A DNA stretch of 64,000 bases, taken from contig CAXAMN010023707.1 of assembly GCA_963970005.1 (NCBI GenBank), positions 293,294 through 357,293 of the forward strand, written 5' to 3'. How positions within the stretch are numbered: position 1 is the first letter of the stretch; the number at the start of each line of letters is the position of its first letter. Below are positions 22,853 through 32,558 of the stretch, one piece after another. A program made the translations under genes and the position numbers. The notes beneath the pieces are model-generated. The model was not told where the DNA came from. It ran no database searches and saw nothing but the letters and a program-made list of their open reading frames with translations. This stretch comes from Durusdinium trenchii (Eukaryota; Sar; Dinophyceae; Suessiales; Symbiodiniaceae).

Positions 22853-25800
22853 TTAAGTGCGAGACACACCTTCCTGGTCTGGTTCTAAGGCGCTTAGGCC
22901 TTGGTTCTTTCTTCGACGACCAGACATCAGTTCTGAGTCATAAACGATTCTCCACCGACAGTTCCGCGACGAAAACAACAAACACTGGTGAGGTTCCGTA
23001 GGTTTGGTAAGACTGTTCGCTAACTGGGAGTCACCGTTTACCCAACGAAGTTGGGTCTTTGCCCAATTCATGGACTCTTTCAAGCACAAGCTCTCCAGAT
23101 CACTTCGCTTCTCGGCTCCTCGAAGTGTGAGCATGGTCTGAGAAAGACGATGGTACAAGTTCTTGGCATCAGAAATCAAAACACCAGGCACCTTGCTCAC
23201 ATATCCATCTAGATCATGGATGTCTGGTGGGAAACCGAGAAATTCTCCTAGCTGAAAACGAATGGCGAACATTTGATCATCGCCGTCCACAGCTGCACGA
23301 GTTTCGGCTGAAGCACTTGATCGGCAGATCCTAGTGATCTTCGATGAGGTCCAGTAGATGGGACTTACCACGTCAAGTTCTCCCTTCAACAATTGATGTG
23401 ATGAACATCCAATGACAACACCCTTGGTGCTGCTCCCATCTGGTCTGTTGGCATGAGCAGCGTCAACCCAAGTGGCTACGAGGATGTCTTTTGGAGGAAC
23501 AGGATGAATGTACATCTTTTGCTTGCCACGAGCTTTAGCTCTTTTCAAGACTTTGTTCACTTCAATCAAGTCCTCTACAATTGATGAAGTCACTTGTGAG
23601 AGAAGCAGTCCAACGGATGCACAGGAATCCATTGCTAGTTGTCCTGCGTGCCAGGACAAGCATCCTAGTACTGAGCGCATCTGTTGCTTCTCAGCATCAG
23701 TTGTTCGTTCTCCTCTTTGATCCCATCTCTTCTTGGGAATGTGAATCTCATCCACGCCATCCAGAAAATCACTTTGGCTCAAGCAAAAACCTCCGGATGG
23801 TGTAGTTTCAATGTTGACTCCACACTGAGAGAATGAGCCTTTTTCCCAATCACCCCAGCGGAATTTCTCTTGAATCTTTCTTCGAATTTCTTGCCAGCGA
23901 GGGTCTGACAGCTGACCTGCGAACATGAAGTCATCCACGTGGGAGCAGATCCATCCAATTGGTGTTTGAGGTTCGTCTTCTGGAATTTGAGGATCGTCTT
24001 GGAAGAGTCCCCACACACATGGATCACTTTGCTGTCTTCGGAAGCCAAGCTCTTCGAGAAACTCATTGATGGTGCAATACCACTCTATTGGAGCTTCTAC
24101 TAGCCCATACGCAGCTCGAGTGAGAAGCGTCAAACTTCCTTCTGGCAGACCTAGTTGCTGACAAATTTCAGGCAGAGGTTCACACAGCACTTCTCTATTG
24201 AATCGCCTTCCTTGAAGGAATGCTCCACTGACGTCACCCTTCTCAACGGCATATCCAAAGGAAGCAGCTGCTTGAAGAAAAAGCTGTCTAGATGTTCTCG
24301 ACACGGTCGGACTGGCCGAAGGTCTTCTTTCATACTCAGGGTCTAGATACCCTAGCACAACTGCCCTAGCTTTCGCTTTTCTGTTCTGTGTGTTCGGGCA
24401 GATTTTCCATGTCAATACCCATCTCATCTTGAGAGCCTGAGTCCGGTCGGGCTTGACATGGTCTGGAAGTCGTTCAAAAACTTTGGCCAGGATAAAGTTC
24501 CTGACTTCAACATCTTTTGCAGCTTGAAACAATTGTCTCTCTTCTGGTGTGAGCCATCTTTCTGAAATCTCGATGTGATTCTTCTTCACCTGGCTGGCAA
24601 TGAATCCTTCGAAATTGCGTAGCCAGGATTTCTTCTTCACGGCTGGACCTGAAGGAAGATCGATCTCTATGCTGACGCAGGCTTGTTCTTGACCAAGATG
24701 GTTGGACGGCTCACTGGATGCCAAGCCAATGAAGTCCGCTTCTTCCAACTGTTCAACTCCTGGAGTCTTCTTCCGTGCTCGGAGAAGTGGAGCCTGCCAT
24801 TTTCTCTTAGAGGCTGGTGGACGTTCTTCTTCCATGGCTTCCGGACTTGTTGATCCTTCAGCTGATCTCTCTGGCCGTTCTTCGGAAGATGGTCCGCTTG
24901 ATGCGGAAGCTGGTTCTTCTGGAGGCATGTCTTCGTCTTCGAGTTCTCTCTCTAGGTCTTCCAGGTTAGGAGGTTCTTGGTCAGGAATCTGGTGTTCCTT
25001 GACATATTCCTCCCATTCTTTATGGATGGCCTCGTACATTTTGTTCTTTGAGCCATCCACAAGATCTGAAATTGTCCAAGAGAGCGGCTGATGGGGTTGC
25101 TCAAGTTCAGCCCATGCCATTTCTCGGGGACTGGCGTGGCGGATCTGTTGAGGTGCTGCTTTAAACAGTTTGTTTCCTCTCACCAACCAGACCACAGAGG
25201 AGGGTCGCTGACTGCCATCGGAGTCTCTTCGAGTCTCTACAGCTAGGACACGCGCTGGTCCCAAAAACCGACCTCTCTTAAAAGTCCCTGAGCCTTGAAG
25301 GCGCCAGTAAAACACCAAGTCACCTGGGGTCACTTGCAAGGCAGGTCGATGCCCAGACAAGAGAGCTCTCTTCAGTCGTTCCTTGTTTTGTTCCTTGTGA
25401 AAAGCTTGTTCAGCCTCAATCATAGCTTTCACATTTTCCCCGAATTCGGCAGAAATTCCGGATTCAGTCAAAACAGGAATGTCCGTCATTTGGTCATGAC
25501 TCAAATGTCCCAAACAGTCCGGTCCTCGTCCAAACGCATGTTGAAGAGGAGAAAAACCCAAGTACTGATCATGATTGTTTTGGGCGCACAGAGACCTCGG
25601 CAGAAGTTCCTGGAAAGCCATCTCAGGGTATTCCTTAGCCAAGGAGGTCATCATGGATTTGGTAAATTGAATACCCCGCTCCACCAACGAATTCTGCCAA
25701 TGCGCTTCTCCGGGAATTGTGTCAATCATGATGTGACGATCGGACATGTACTGTTCCAACGCATTACTTCGGTACGCGCCAGCCGGATCGAGACGAATTG

Positions 25801-26329
25801 AGGTGGGTTTTCCAAACACTGGCTGCCAATGCGCTTCGAAAAATTGGATCAGGTTCTGAGTGGATGGTGAGAAATTGCGTCCATGATGCATGAACCGTCC
25901 AACCCTAAATCGTGATCCCTCATCCACTCCTAGAATAAAATGAAAGGTCTCCCCCGTTTCAGGATGTTGCCAGTCAGCACTGTCCATTTGTAACCTGGTC
26001 CACTTCGGAGGAAGGTCTTCCAAGGTGGATTTGTTCCGAGGCGCCGGTCGACGGGTCTCTTGACAAATGTCACACTTAAACTCATGAACCAGCCTACATC
26101 GTTCCTCATCGATACCTCGACGTTTCAAAGCACGATAGAGATAGTCCTTGTTACAATGACCAGTCGCAACATGGATCCTTTTGATGTTCTGCAGGGTTTT
26201 GTTCTTTTCTTCAGGGGTCAGGGAGAAACAGAAAGAGTCCTCCTTCAAGTCAAAATTGGGATGGTTGTTTCCGATACCATCACACAGTTCCCCCCAAAAG
26301 CTCTTGATGATTTTCCTTGAACCTTGCAC
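22853..26329 (-). CDS. pol: pol: integrase, reverse transcriptase, RNase H
   Basis: About 1158 codons, open throughout. Integrase comes first: zinc module H-VATG-H with CDIC, then the Asp-Asp-Glu triad in MDSADW, RLDPAG and NSLVERG. A variable acidic linker follows (residues about 450-560). Reverse transcriptase shows RAVVLGYLDPEY, GDVSGAFLQG and catalytic SHVDDFMFAG (HVDD in place of the common YVDD). RNase H shows WVDAAHANRPDGSS and SASAETRAAVDGDDQ. The ORF is opened by a GTG-like codon right after a TGA, so its true N-terminus lies upstream in another frame. The stop lies 24 bases from the 3' LTR. Confidence 0.95.
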   Translation of the reverse strand: MQGSRKIIKSFWGELCDGIGNNHPNFDLKEDSFCFSLTPEEKNKTLQNIKRIHVATGHCNKDYLYRALKRRGIDEERCRLVHEFKCDICQETRRPAPRNKSTLEDLPPKWTRLQMDSADWQHPETGETFHFILGVDEGSRFRVGRFMHHGRNFSPSTQNLIQFFEAHWQPVFGKPTSIRLDPAGAYRSNALEQYMSDRHIMIDTIPGEAHWQNSLVERGIQFTKSMMTSLAKEYPEMAFQELLPRSLCAQNNHDQYLGFSPLQHAFGRGPDCLGHLSHDQMTDIPVLTESGISAEFGENVKAMIEAEQAFHKEQNKERLKRALLSGHRPALQVTPGDLVFYWRLQGSGTFKRGRFLGPARVLAVETRRDSDGSQRPSSVVWLVRGNKLFKAAPQQIRHASPREMAWAELEQPHQPLSWTISDLVDGSKNKMYEAIHKEWEEYVKEHQIPDQEPPNLEDLERELEDEDMPPEEPASASSGPSSEERPERSAEGSTSPEAMEEERPPASKRKWQAPLLRARKKTPGVEQLEEADFIGLASSEPSNHLGQEQACVSIEIDLPSGPAVKKKSWLRNFEGFIASQVKKNHIEISERWLTPEERQLFQAAKDVEVRNFILAKVFERLPDHVKPDRTQALKMRWVLTWKICPNTQNRKAKARAVVLGYLDPEYERRPSASPTVSRTSRQLFLQAAASFGYAVEKGDVSGAFLQGRRFNREVLCEPLPEICQQLGLPEGSLTLLTRAAYGLVEAPIEWYCTINEFLEELGFRRQQSDPCVWGLFQDDPQIPEDEPQTPIGWICSHVDDFMFAGQLSDPRWQEIRRKIQEKFRWGDWEKGSFSQCGVNIETTPSGGFCLSQSDFLDGVDEIHIPKKRWDQRGERTTDAEKQQMRSVLGCLSWHAGQLAMDSCASVGLLLSQVTSSIVEDLIEVNKVLKRAKARGKQKMYIHPVPPKDILVATWVDAAHANRPDGSSTKGVVIGCSSHQLLKGELDVVSPIYWTSSKITRICRSSASAETRAAVDGDDQMFAIRFQLGEFLGFPPDIHDLDGYVSKVPGVLISDAKNLYHRLSQTMLTLRGAEKRSDLESLCLKESMNWAKTQLRWVNGDSQLANSLTKPTEPHQCLLFSSRNCRWRIVYDSELMSGRRRKNQGLSALEPDQEGVSRT

Positions 26330-26381
26330 TCTTCAGCACGCGACGAGCGAATTCCCGGGGATAGAACGCGGTGCTCCTACA
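26311..26381 (-). CDS. pol: pol linker in a third frame
   Basis: A short segment reading CRSTAFYPREFARRVLK that fits between the two longer pol frames but is in neither. It is left by a one-base change in the run of four T at 26311-26314, after which IIKSFWGELCDG continues in the integrase frame. Too short to judge alone; its placement is the evidence. Confidence 0.5.
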
Positions 26382-26800
26382 CACTAATTTCCCCTTCACA
26401 CGTGCCATGTTCATGGTCCATGCTACAAGGAAGATTCATGTGGTTCATGAGTTTGGAATTGTTGCTCTTCATTCTCCACCCTTTTCCCAGAAGGTGGTTC
26501 TTGTCATCCCTCAGATTCACCTGACAACCCTTACACACCGCCTCGAACACCATCACCTGTTTACCTAGGTCCTTGAAACATTGTTGTGACCAACCTTCAC
26601 ATTTCTCACTCAACTCAATCACAAAGGTACAACCCTCTTCATGAGCAATCTGAGCCAACTGACATGCTCCCTCATATTGCAAAATCGCATGTCGACGTTT
26701 TTCTTTGAGTTTTTTTCGTTTCTCAGGAGTGTTCATGTTCAAGTGTTGTATGGGACTGAAGGGGCCACACTCGGGCGATATCCATACGACCTTTGGCTTC
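26380..26800 (-). CDS. pol: pol N-terminal region, part 2: methyltransferase motif IV-like segment
   Basis: Reads KPKVVWISPECGPFSPIQ, then a basic helix (KRKKLKEKRR) and GCTFVIELSEKCEGW. The C-G-P-F-S around Cys codon 26767-26769 aligns with the catalytic Cys motif of C5 methyltransferases (C-x-x-F-S). FVIE aligns with the ENV motif glutamate. The residue before the Cys is Glu rather than the usual Pro, so catalysis is doubtful. The frame ends with a TAG at 26377. One base fewer in the run of four C at 26391-26394 would open into the next segment. Confidence 0.6.
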
Positions 26801-27092
26801 TTTTCGTTAACTGAGCGATGTGCTGTCGTCCGGAGAAGGTTTCTATGTCCCCACCATTCCAGTGAGCGATTCGTTCAGCGGTGCCTTCACCAAAGATCTG
26901 TTGGCATTGGTCGGTCAAAACAGAATCTTCCGCACAACAAACCTCCAACAAAAACAATCGGTTATGATCAACCATTTCCTCCCAAGCCTGAAGTACAGTG
27001 TCTTTGGCTTGATTTGAAAGCAAACGAATTTCCGCAGCGCTCAATGCTTGATGAAGCTCATATGCAGGTGACTGTTCCAAGTCACCACTCAT
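26801..27092 (-). CDS. pol: pol N-terminal region, part 1: methyltransferase motif I-like segment
   Basis: Begins at ATG 27092, overlapping the previous stop by four bases. About 97 residues up to the frame change. The segment LFLLEVCCAEDSVLTDQ (26957 to about 26907) resembles the SAM-binding motif I of C5-cytosine methyltransferases. HWNGGDIET follows, in the place where those enzymes have a GDI motif. A run of four T in the plus strand at 26801-26804 ends the frame; one more base would lead straight into the next segment. Confidence 0.6.
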
Positions 27093-27868
27093 TGTGGCTC
27101 CGCCCGAGGAGGCGCAGGTGCAGCACGGCTGGAGCGCTCCTTCTTGGCACGCTGGAGATCGCGAAGTTGGCCCTCGAGGCGTTGAATTTCCAGCTCTGTC
27201 TCTGAGATTGTCTCCATCTCCTCCTCGGTCTCGGTTGGAAGAACTGGAGCAGAGATGACCGTGAATGAGGAGTCCGTCTTCTCTTCTTGGCGGGGCGAGT
27301 TCATCGCATAGGTCTTTGGAGCATAGCCTTGAGACTTGACATCCTTGCTGTTCTCGACCTTCTTGGATGATCCTGCCGGCTTCTGGATGCCCTTCTGACC
27401 ATGAGTGTACCACTGGATGAACCGCTTCAGGCGCCAATCGCTGGTGCCCTTCAGGCCTCCTGCCTCCTGGCAGGTGGTCAGCATCCATTGTACATCGTTC
27501 CAGTCCTGGTTGGCCACCTCCGAGTAGGTCAGGTTGGCATGCTTCCCGAAGCCCATGGCATCGGATCCCCGAGGACTGGTGGTCTCCAGAATGTGGCGGT
27601 GCCCCAGAGCCAAGAGTTGACTGATGGTCTCGTGTCCCGAGTGCTGGATGTTGTTGTCCTTCATGTAAGCCAAGAGATGATCTTTCTTGCGAGCAGCCTT
27701 GTTGAGTTCGGCTACACGGCTCTTGGTCTGTGACCCTTCTTCGACTTGGTGAAGGTGTTTCAACTCTGCAAGCCGACCCTCCAGTTGGGTCTTGCCCCAC
27801 GTAGAGGGAGGAGTCTCGCCGTACTCCTGGATCTTCTCGATCAGCTGAGCTTTGGACATTGCTGGCAT
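27089..27868 (-). CDS. Middle ORF of the element: SAP-like motif and Gly-Lys-His motif
   Basis: The start is taken at ATG 27868 (MPAMSK). Residues near the N-terminus (KAQLIEKIQEYGETPP) resemble a SAP-type helix pair. Further in, MGFGKHANLTYSEV matches the 'fGKh...TY' signature of small uncharacterised domains (DUF3820-like). A Glu-rich coiled-coil-like C-terminus follows. The stop TGA overlaps the next ATG as ATGA at 27089-27092. Its role in the element is unknown; nucleic-acid binding is a guess from the motifs. Confidence 0.7.
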   Translation of the reverse strand: MPAMSKAQLIEKIQEYGETPPSTWGKTQLEGRLAELKHLHQVEEGSQTKSRVAELNKAARKKDHLLAYMKDNNIQHSGHETISQLLALGHRHILETTSPRGSDAMGFGKHANLTYSEVANQDWNDVQWMLTTCQEAGGLKGTSDWRLKRFIQWYTHGQKGIQKPAGSSKKVENSKDVKSQGYAPKTYAMNSPRQEEKTDSSFTVISAPVLPTETEEEMETISETELEIQRLEGQLRDLQRAKKERSSRAAPAPPRAEPQ

Positions 27869-28166
27869 GATTGGCGGACTCGGGAGGATCACAGGATTCA
27901 CGATCTAACTTGTGCCCGGGCTTTGGTGATATCCCAGTTAGGAAGTTTTCTTGTTTCCCAAAGCAAACACACACAGACGACATCGACGAACCCGAACCTA
28001 ACTCAACCAACTGTTCACAAAGAAAATCATCAACAAGAAAGGAATACTCAGAACTGAACAGGATTTGCACAATTGAAAAATTCCATTCTGCACTTCCCTC
28101 CCCAGCCTTTTCCGAACAGACGAAAGTCTCCAGTTCAGATCCATTTGGCCGAGGAGGGTGATGTCC
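27869..28166 (-). other. Spacer between gag-protease and the middle ORF
   Basis: About 300 bases. The gag-protease frame stays open here after its single TAG but has no recognisable motif. This may be an untranslated spacer or a poorly conserved link. Confidence 0.4.
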
Positions 28167-29480
28167 CTATTCGGTTGAAATGTCTCGCAAACTCACAAAA
28201 GGCTTGGAGCGAGGGATGCTTTCTGACAAAATGTCCGACGTCAAGGGAAACACCTGATGGCCTCCCGGCGTCGTCTCCAGTTTGATGACTCGAGATGCAT
28301 CCACTCGCTTCAAAATCATTTCGTCCTCTGAAAAATCAATTACTGCTCCTAATGCACGGAGAGCAGCGATGCTGAGCAAAACTGGTTGACCTACGATGTC
28401 ATGAACGTGGATGCTCATAGTGCCTTCGGCACCTCCAAGTGGAATATTCAGCTTGGCTGTACTAAGGCACTGTTTCTGCCCGCCATTGCCGAATCGAAAA
28501 TGCGGCTGGTTGGTCAGCTCCACATCCACCTGTGGAGTCCATGACTTGGCCTCCTGGAGAGCAAGGATCTGGTCCAGAGCATCCGCCGAACCCACTGAGG
28601 AGGTGGCTCCTCCGTCAATGATAGCCTTGCCCTCGTCCAGAATTTGAGCCAAGGTCAACCCATGCTCATGCCCGACTTGGGCATGATGTAGCCGTGGCTC
28701 ATTCCAGTTGCCATGCACTTGAAATGCCAGGTGGGCAGATTGTTGCCCAGAGGATGTAGATGTCTTCTGAGGACAGTCATGTGTACTGTGTGGTCCACCA
28801 CACTTGAAACACTTGCGCTGAAAGCTGGTCTCACTTTTGGGCTTGGGGTTGAAGTCTTTCCGAGAACCGTAGAACTGTCGACTCTTCTTGAAGAAGCTCT
28901 GTTTCTCTCTGGCCTCTTTCAAGGTCCGCCGTGCCCCATTGTAGGCCTGAAGAGCAACCTCTACATCTGCCGTAAGGTAAGAGTAGTGCTCCTGATCGGC
29001 CTCATTCATCAGGTCCTCACCAAGGCTATCGTCCTCCTCCAAAAGAAGTGCTTCATCTTCCTCCAGAAAGAGCGCAGAGCCCCGGAGATTATCCCGCTTC
29101 TTCAAATCATCAGCAGGCCAGGCAAGGCGGAGAGCACCCTTCACCTGACTGGTGGTGAACTGGTTCTTCAGGTTGGAGATGATAGCCCCTCGCTCTGTGC
29201 TATCGAGACCAGAGCGTTGCAGGAGCATCCAAGCCACCACAAAGTCAGGAAGGAATCGGTCTGCTTCTGAAGCTGCAGACTCTGACGCATCATACTTTGA
29301 GGAGGAGCTTGGTTTGCCCCATGTATCGGCAGCGTGATGTGACTGCCAATTGGACCACTCCCAAGTTGAGGAGTCCCAATCCCATTTAGACCACGCCTTT
29401 TTCTCATGCCAGTCGGTCCATGGGTCTTCGTGTTGAGATGGAGCTGGTCGAGAGGAGGGAGCTGGGCGAGAGGAGGAAAA
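28167..29480 (-). CDS. gag-pr: gag C-terminus and aspartic protease
   Basis: Continues gag after the frame change near 29480 (the frame is open upstream to 29714). It contains a Trp-rich linker, an acidic segment, a zinc knuckle CFKCGGPHSTHDC (Cys-X2-Cys-X3-His-X4-Cys) and a retropepsin-type protease beginning IIDGGATSSVG. The catalytic triad reads Asp-Gly-Gly where Asp-Thr/Ser-Gly is usual, so activity needs checking. The frame ends with a TAG at 28167, about 300 bases before the next recognisable ORF. Confidence 0.85.
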   Translation of the reverse strand, partial: FSSSRPAPSSRPAPSQHEDPWTDWHEKKAWSKWDWDSSTWEWSNWQSHHAADTWGKPSSSSKYDASESAASEADRFLPDFVVAWMLLQRSGLDSTERGAIISNLKNQFTTSQVKGALRLAWPADDLKKRDNLRGSALFLEEDEALLLEEDDSLGEDLMNEADQEHYSYLTADVEVALQAYNGARRTLKEAREKQSFFKKSRQFYGSRKDFNPKPKSETSFQRKCFKCGGPHSTHDCPQKTSTSSGQQSAHLAFQVHGNWNEPRLHHAQVGHEHGLTLAQILDEGKAIIDGGATSSVGSADALDQILALQEAKSWTPQVDVELTNQPHFRFGNGGQKQCLSTAKLNIPLGGAEGTMSIHVHDIVGQPVLLSIAALRALGAVIDFSEDEMILKRVDASRVIKLETTPGGHQVFPLTSDILSESIPRSKPFVSLRDISTE

Positions 29481-30048
29481 AACCATCGTCCATTCGACCA
29501 TCATCTCTGAAGGGCCCATGGTCAGAAAGGCCTGTGACATCATGTTCATCTTCTTCACGCTCATACTGAGATGGAGTCTGTGATGGTGCCGCAGACTTTG
29601 TTGAGGACAAATTCCGTCGAGTAGGGGCTTCCCCAGCACCATACTCATGGATTGCCTCAGCCAATGTTCTGCGAGCATCGAAGAGCGATTCATCATGCCG
29701 AATGAGCCATTCATTCATGCTTTCGCCCTTGCGGCGCTTGACACTGTAGAAGAACCTGGAGATGGATTTCCCGGCTTCTGCCAAGGTCGGAGCTTGTAGC
29801 TTGGCCTTGAGAAAATTCAGGAGCTGCATTGCACCTTCGTGATGACTAATCCAGCCTGGCGTCTGGTGTTGCACGGCAACTCTCGCAGATCCCTCAAGAG
29901 CAGCTTGCAGGCGCGGGCCTGCGAGGCTCCTTTTCTTCCATTCCAGCGTTTCCACATAGTTCAAGGCCGCTCGCCGATATGGCACATATAGTTCAGCAGT
30001 TCCGTCATAGATAGGAATGCCGTCCTTGTTGAAACGCAGCTCTGCCAT
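29404..30048 (-). CDS. gag: gag, N-terminal frame
   Basis: Starts at ATG 30048, 80 bases after the 5' LTR. It encodes the capsid-like region: about 190 residues, mainly helical, with YDGTAELYVPYRRAAL near the start and FFYSVKRRKGESMNEWL in the middle, as in dinoflagellate copia gag proteins. After a run of six A in the plus strand at 29477-29482 the reading moves to the next frame, where RPAPSQHEDPWTDW and the rest of gag follow. The last 24 codons of this frame are therefore probably not native. Confidence 0.85.
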   Translation of the reverse strand: MAELRFNKDGIPIYDGTAELYVPYRRAALNYVETLEWKKRSLAGPRLQAALEGSARVAVQHQTPGWISHHEGAMQLLNFLKAKLQAPTLAEAGKSISRFFYSVKRRKGESMNEWLIRHDESLFDARRTLAEAIHEYGAGEAPTRRNLSSTKSAAPSQTPSQYEREEDEHDVTGLSDHGPFRDDGRMDDGFFLLSPSSLLSTSSISTRRPMDRLA

Positions 30049-30109
30049 GGCTGCAGCTAGCTAGAGACCCCCCTGGAAAATAAGAATGCCCAACCGAGAT
30101 CTTTCTCTC

Positions 30110-30127
30110 GGTCAGGCTCCGCTACCG
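30110..30127 (-). promoter_or_regulatory. Primer-binding site candidate
   Basis: Directly after the 5' LTR the minus strand reads CGGTAGCGGAGCC. This resembles the complement of the initiator methionine tRNA 3' end (TGGTA-CAGAG type) used by many copia elements, with two mismatches. Confidence 0.55.
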
Positions 30128-30249
30128 TGCGAAGCTCACAGTGACTCCACCTCCACAAACCGCTCAGATTGTTTCTTCACGAGCGAGGACGAAGGTGCTT
30201 GATCCAGATCACATGTAAACGTGAGATGGGTCCTGGATGAAAATCCGCA
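30128..30249 (-). repeat. 5' LTR of the copia element
   Basis: 122 bp, identical to 22708-22829, and should carry the promoter. Such short LTRs are at the low end for copia elements. Confidence 0.95.
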
Positions 30250-30254
30250 TATAC

Positions 30255-32558
30255 TATACAGATGCTTCGTAAAGGCCTGGGAGCTGAGCTGCTCAGAACA
30301 GATTCAAGGTTTTGTATCGGGCGGAATATAGATCCACACCTGAGGCCAGGACAACCAGGCAGCCAGTTGTTCTCCTATAGAGCGAGATGGTGCAACGGAA
30401 ATACCTATAGATGTCTTTTGAATTCACCATGTTCAGAACATCAGGATACATCAAGTTCTTTTCTCAGCAGCCTACTCTCACATCAAAGCCTCTTTTAAAG
30501 AATTCAACCTACAACCCATGCGAGGCCATTGAATCGGGATAGGGATGAACAGTACGACATCTTTAAAGCTCACGACATCTGTTTATCTCACGAGCCCGTC
30601 CATTTGTTCTTGACCACGGCACTAACCGCTTCCATGTTTGCGGAAATTATATAGACCTTTATAGGTTTTTTCTATGACGCAGGGACAAGCAATCACCCAA
30701 ACTGGTTCAAACATTGGACCTGGGTTCTTTTGTTGTTCAGTCAAGTTGAAAGAGACCCGCCATTTCGGTGGTCACCGATAGATACCCGGTGAACCGCCCT
30801 CCAAGCCATCACTGTCTCTGGAGCCAAAACGAGTTACTCGTGACGTGGCGTGTGGAAGGAGATTCTCGTGAAACGCCCGGGCGCGCCCAGGTGAATGCGC
30901 CCGCCTACCTATGGGTTTCTTGACCGATCTGAGTTACTCGTGCGCGCGAAAGATGTGGAGATAGGGCGCCAAACGTGATGTCTTGGTCAAAGCAAACGAG
31001 CCTCATACCTACAAGAGCGCTCGAGCATCGGGGAGCGTCATACCTACAAGAGCGCTCGATCTGTTTTTAGATGCTTTGGGGGCATTCTTGGCTGTTGAAA
31101 GGACACACTGCAGGCTGTCATGTGATTGGACTATACAGTATGTATTCATGCAAGCTATTTGATGCTATTCGCCCCCGGAGTCAGCTGTAGATCAAAACTT
31201 GACCCTTTGCCCCCACCTTTGCCATTTTTTTTTCACCAAACCATTTGTTCACCTGAAGGTGTCACCACCCACAAAACAAGACGTCTGAGTGGATTTCTAC
31301 GTCACGGGTCTCGCAGGTTCACCCGTCTCTCTCCGACATGTGGCAGATCTGTGTCAGATTGGTGTTGATTTGGAGACGTGACTCAATTCCATGCAGTTTT
31401 GTGCGTTTTAGTATGTTTTAGTATCATCAGAATGTCATGATTAGGATGTTTTGTGGAGCCAGCTGTGTTCTCGTTCAAGCACCGCGCGCGTAAGCATGCG
31501 CGCGTGACACATCTGACCTCCCGCAGGTGGTGGGCTCGGGCGTTTGCGCGATGGTGCGGATGCCCAGTCACCATGAGCGATTTTCGCTGCTGAGACATGC
31601 TGAGGCGAGATGTCAATGTCCTGAACATGCTGCTTTCTCCACAGATTTCATCCGGGGTCCACACAGGCGCCAGTAAAGGGGCGAACCTCCACTCTCCTCC
31701 CCTGCGGAGGATGGGCGGCGCCCTTCCGAGCGGCGCTTGCGCCCTTCCACCGAAGACTAGAGAGACCTTCTCTTCGCTTCAACCTGCGCAGTCCTTCGCC
31801 CAAAGACCCATGGCCACACCAGAACCGGGTCCCACCGAGTCTCCAAAACATGCGAAGAACCTGAGGTCTTCAACCTCTTCGTGACCTTCATGGTCGTGAA
31901 ACTCTCCCCGGCGACCAGCTCCTTCGCCCGGACCGCCCGGTTTGGACCTTCGAAGGCCAAGGAGGTCCGATGACCGTTGGACACCGGGGTCGCGAGGATG
32001 GAGACTGCCCAGATCGCACTGCCTGGCCGGCCGGGCCTCTATTGCATTGGTTTTCTTTGTCCTTCCTTTGGGGAGACCATCTTTTGGGTTGCGCTGGTCT
32101 TGGAAGGAGAACGGAAAGCTGAGAGATGGCAAGCACGTGGCTGAAGCGTGGTGTCGTTCTGCGTGACTTCGGTTGGCTTTTTTCCGGACGAAATCTCCTC
32201 GTCCCAGTGCTTGTTAGAACCCACTGTCAGGAGCTGGAAATTCCATGGAATTCTGAATAAATCCCTGATTTGGGAGGTGTTTTTTTGTTTTGCTTTCCAT
32301 CATTTACCTATTGCATCGCTATTGTGTCTGTGTGGCATGTCAAAAGTGTTTGCCAAACGAACAAGGCTGGGAACTTCAACAAGTCCATGAGCATCGCGCT
32401 GTCCCTGTTTCTGCTGGAGGTGACTGCCTAGCTGGGGCCACGTCACCTCGTGGGTAGTCCATCGACGTCATCGATGGCTTTTTACTGGTTGGGTTGATTT
32501 GGGTGATTTGGGGATACCCCCGGTTCTGAGGAACCTAACAAACAGTACAATACCTGCA
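30255..32558. other. Non-coding stretch, no gene recognised
   Basis: The direct repeat CATACCTACAAGAGCGCTCGA occurs in two copies near 31003-31060. A GC-rich island at about 31650-32100 has frames open on both strands, none convincing. Confidence 0.5.

Larger units (their letters stand above)
22708..30249 (-). mobile_element. Complete Ty1/copia-type LTR retrotransposon, 7542 bp
   Basis: Two identical 122-bp repeats (22708-22829 and 30128-30249), each TG...CA in plus-strand reading, bound the element. The 5-bp target duplication TATAC is at 22703-22707 and 30250-30254, in an AT repeat. Coding runs on the minus strand in the order gag, protease, a middle region with methyltransferase-like motifs, integrase, reverse transcriptase, RNase H. 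Integrase ahead of reverse transcriptase defines the copia type. Identical LTRs mean a very recent insertion, yet the coding region is split over several frames. Each break inside gag and pol disappears if a single-base run is changed by one base. Confidence 0.97.

Noticed and set aside
23773-23783. TTTGGCTCAAG, matching the last 11 bases of the dinoflagellate spliced leader
   Set aside because: It lies inside the reverse-transcriptase coding region (opposite strand of FCLSQSD), and the bases before it do not match the leader, so it is not a relict leader.
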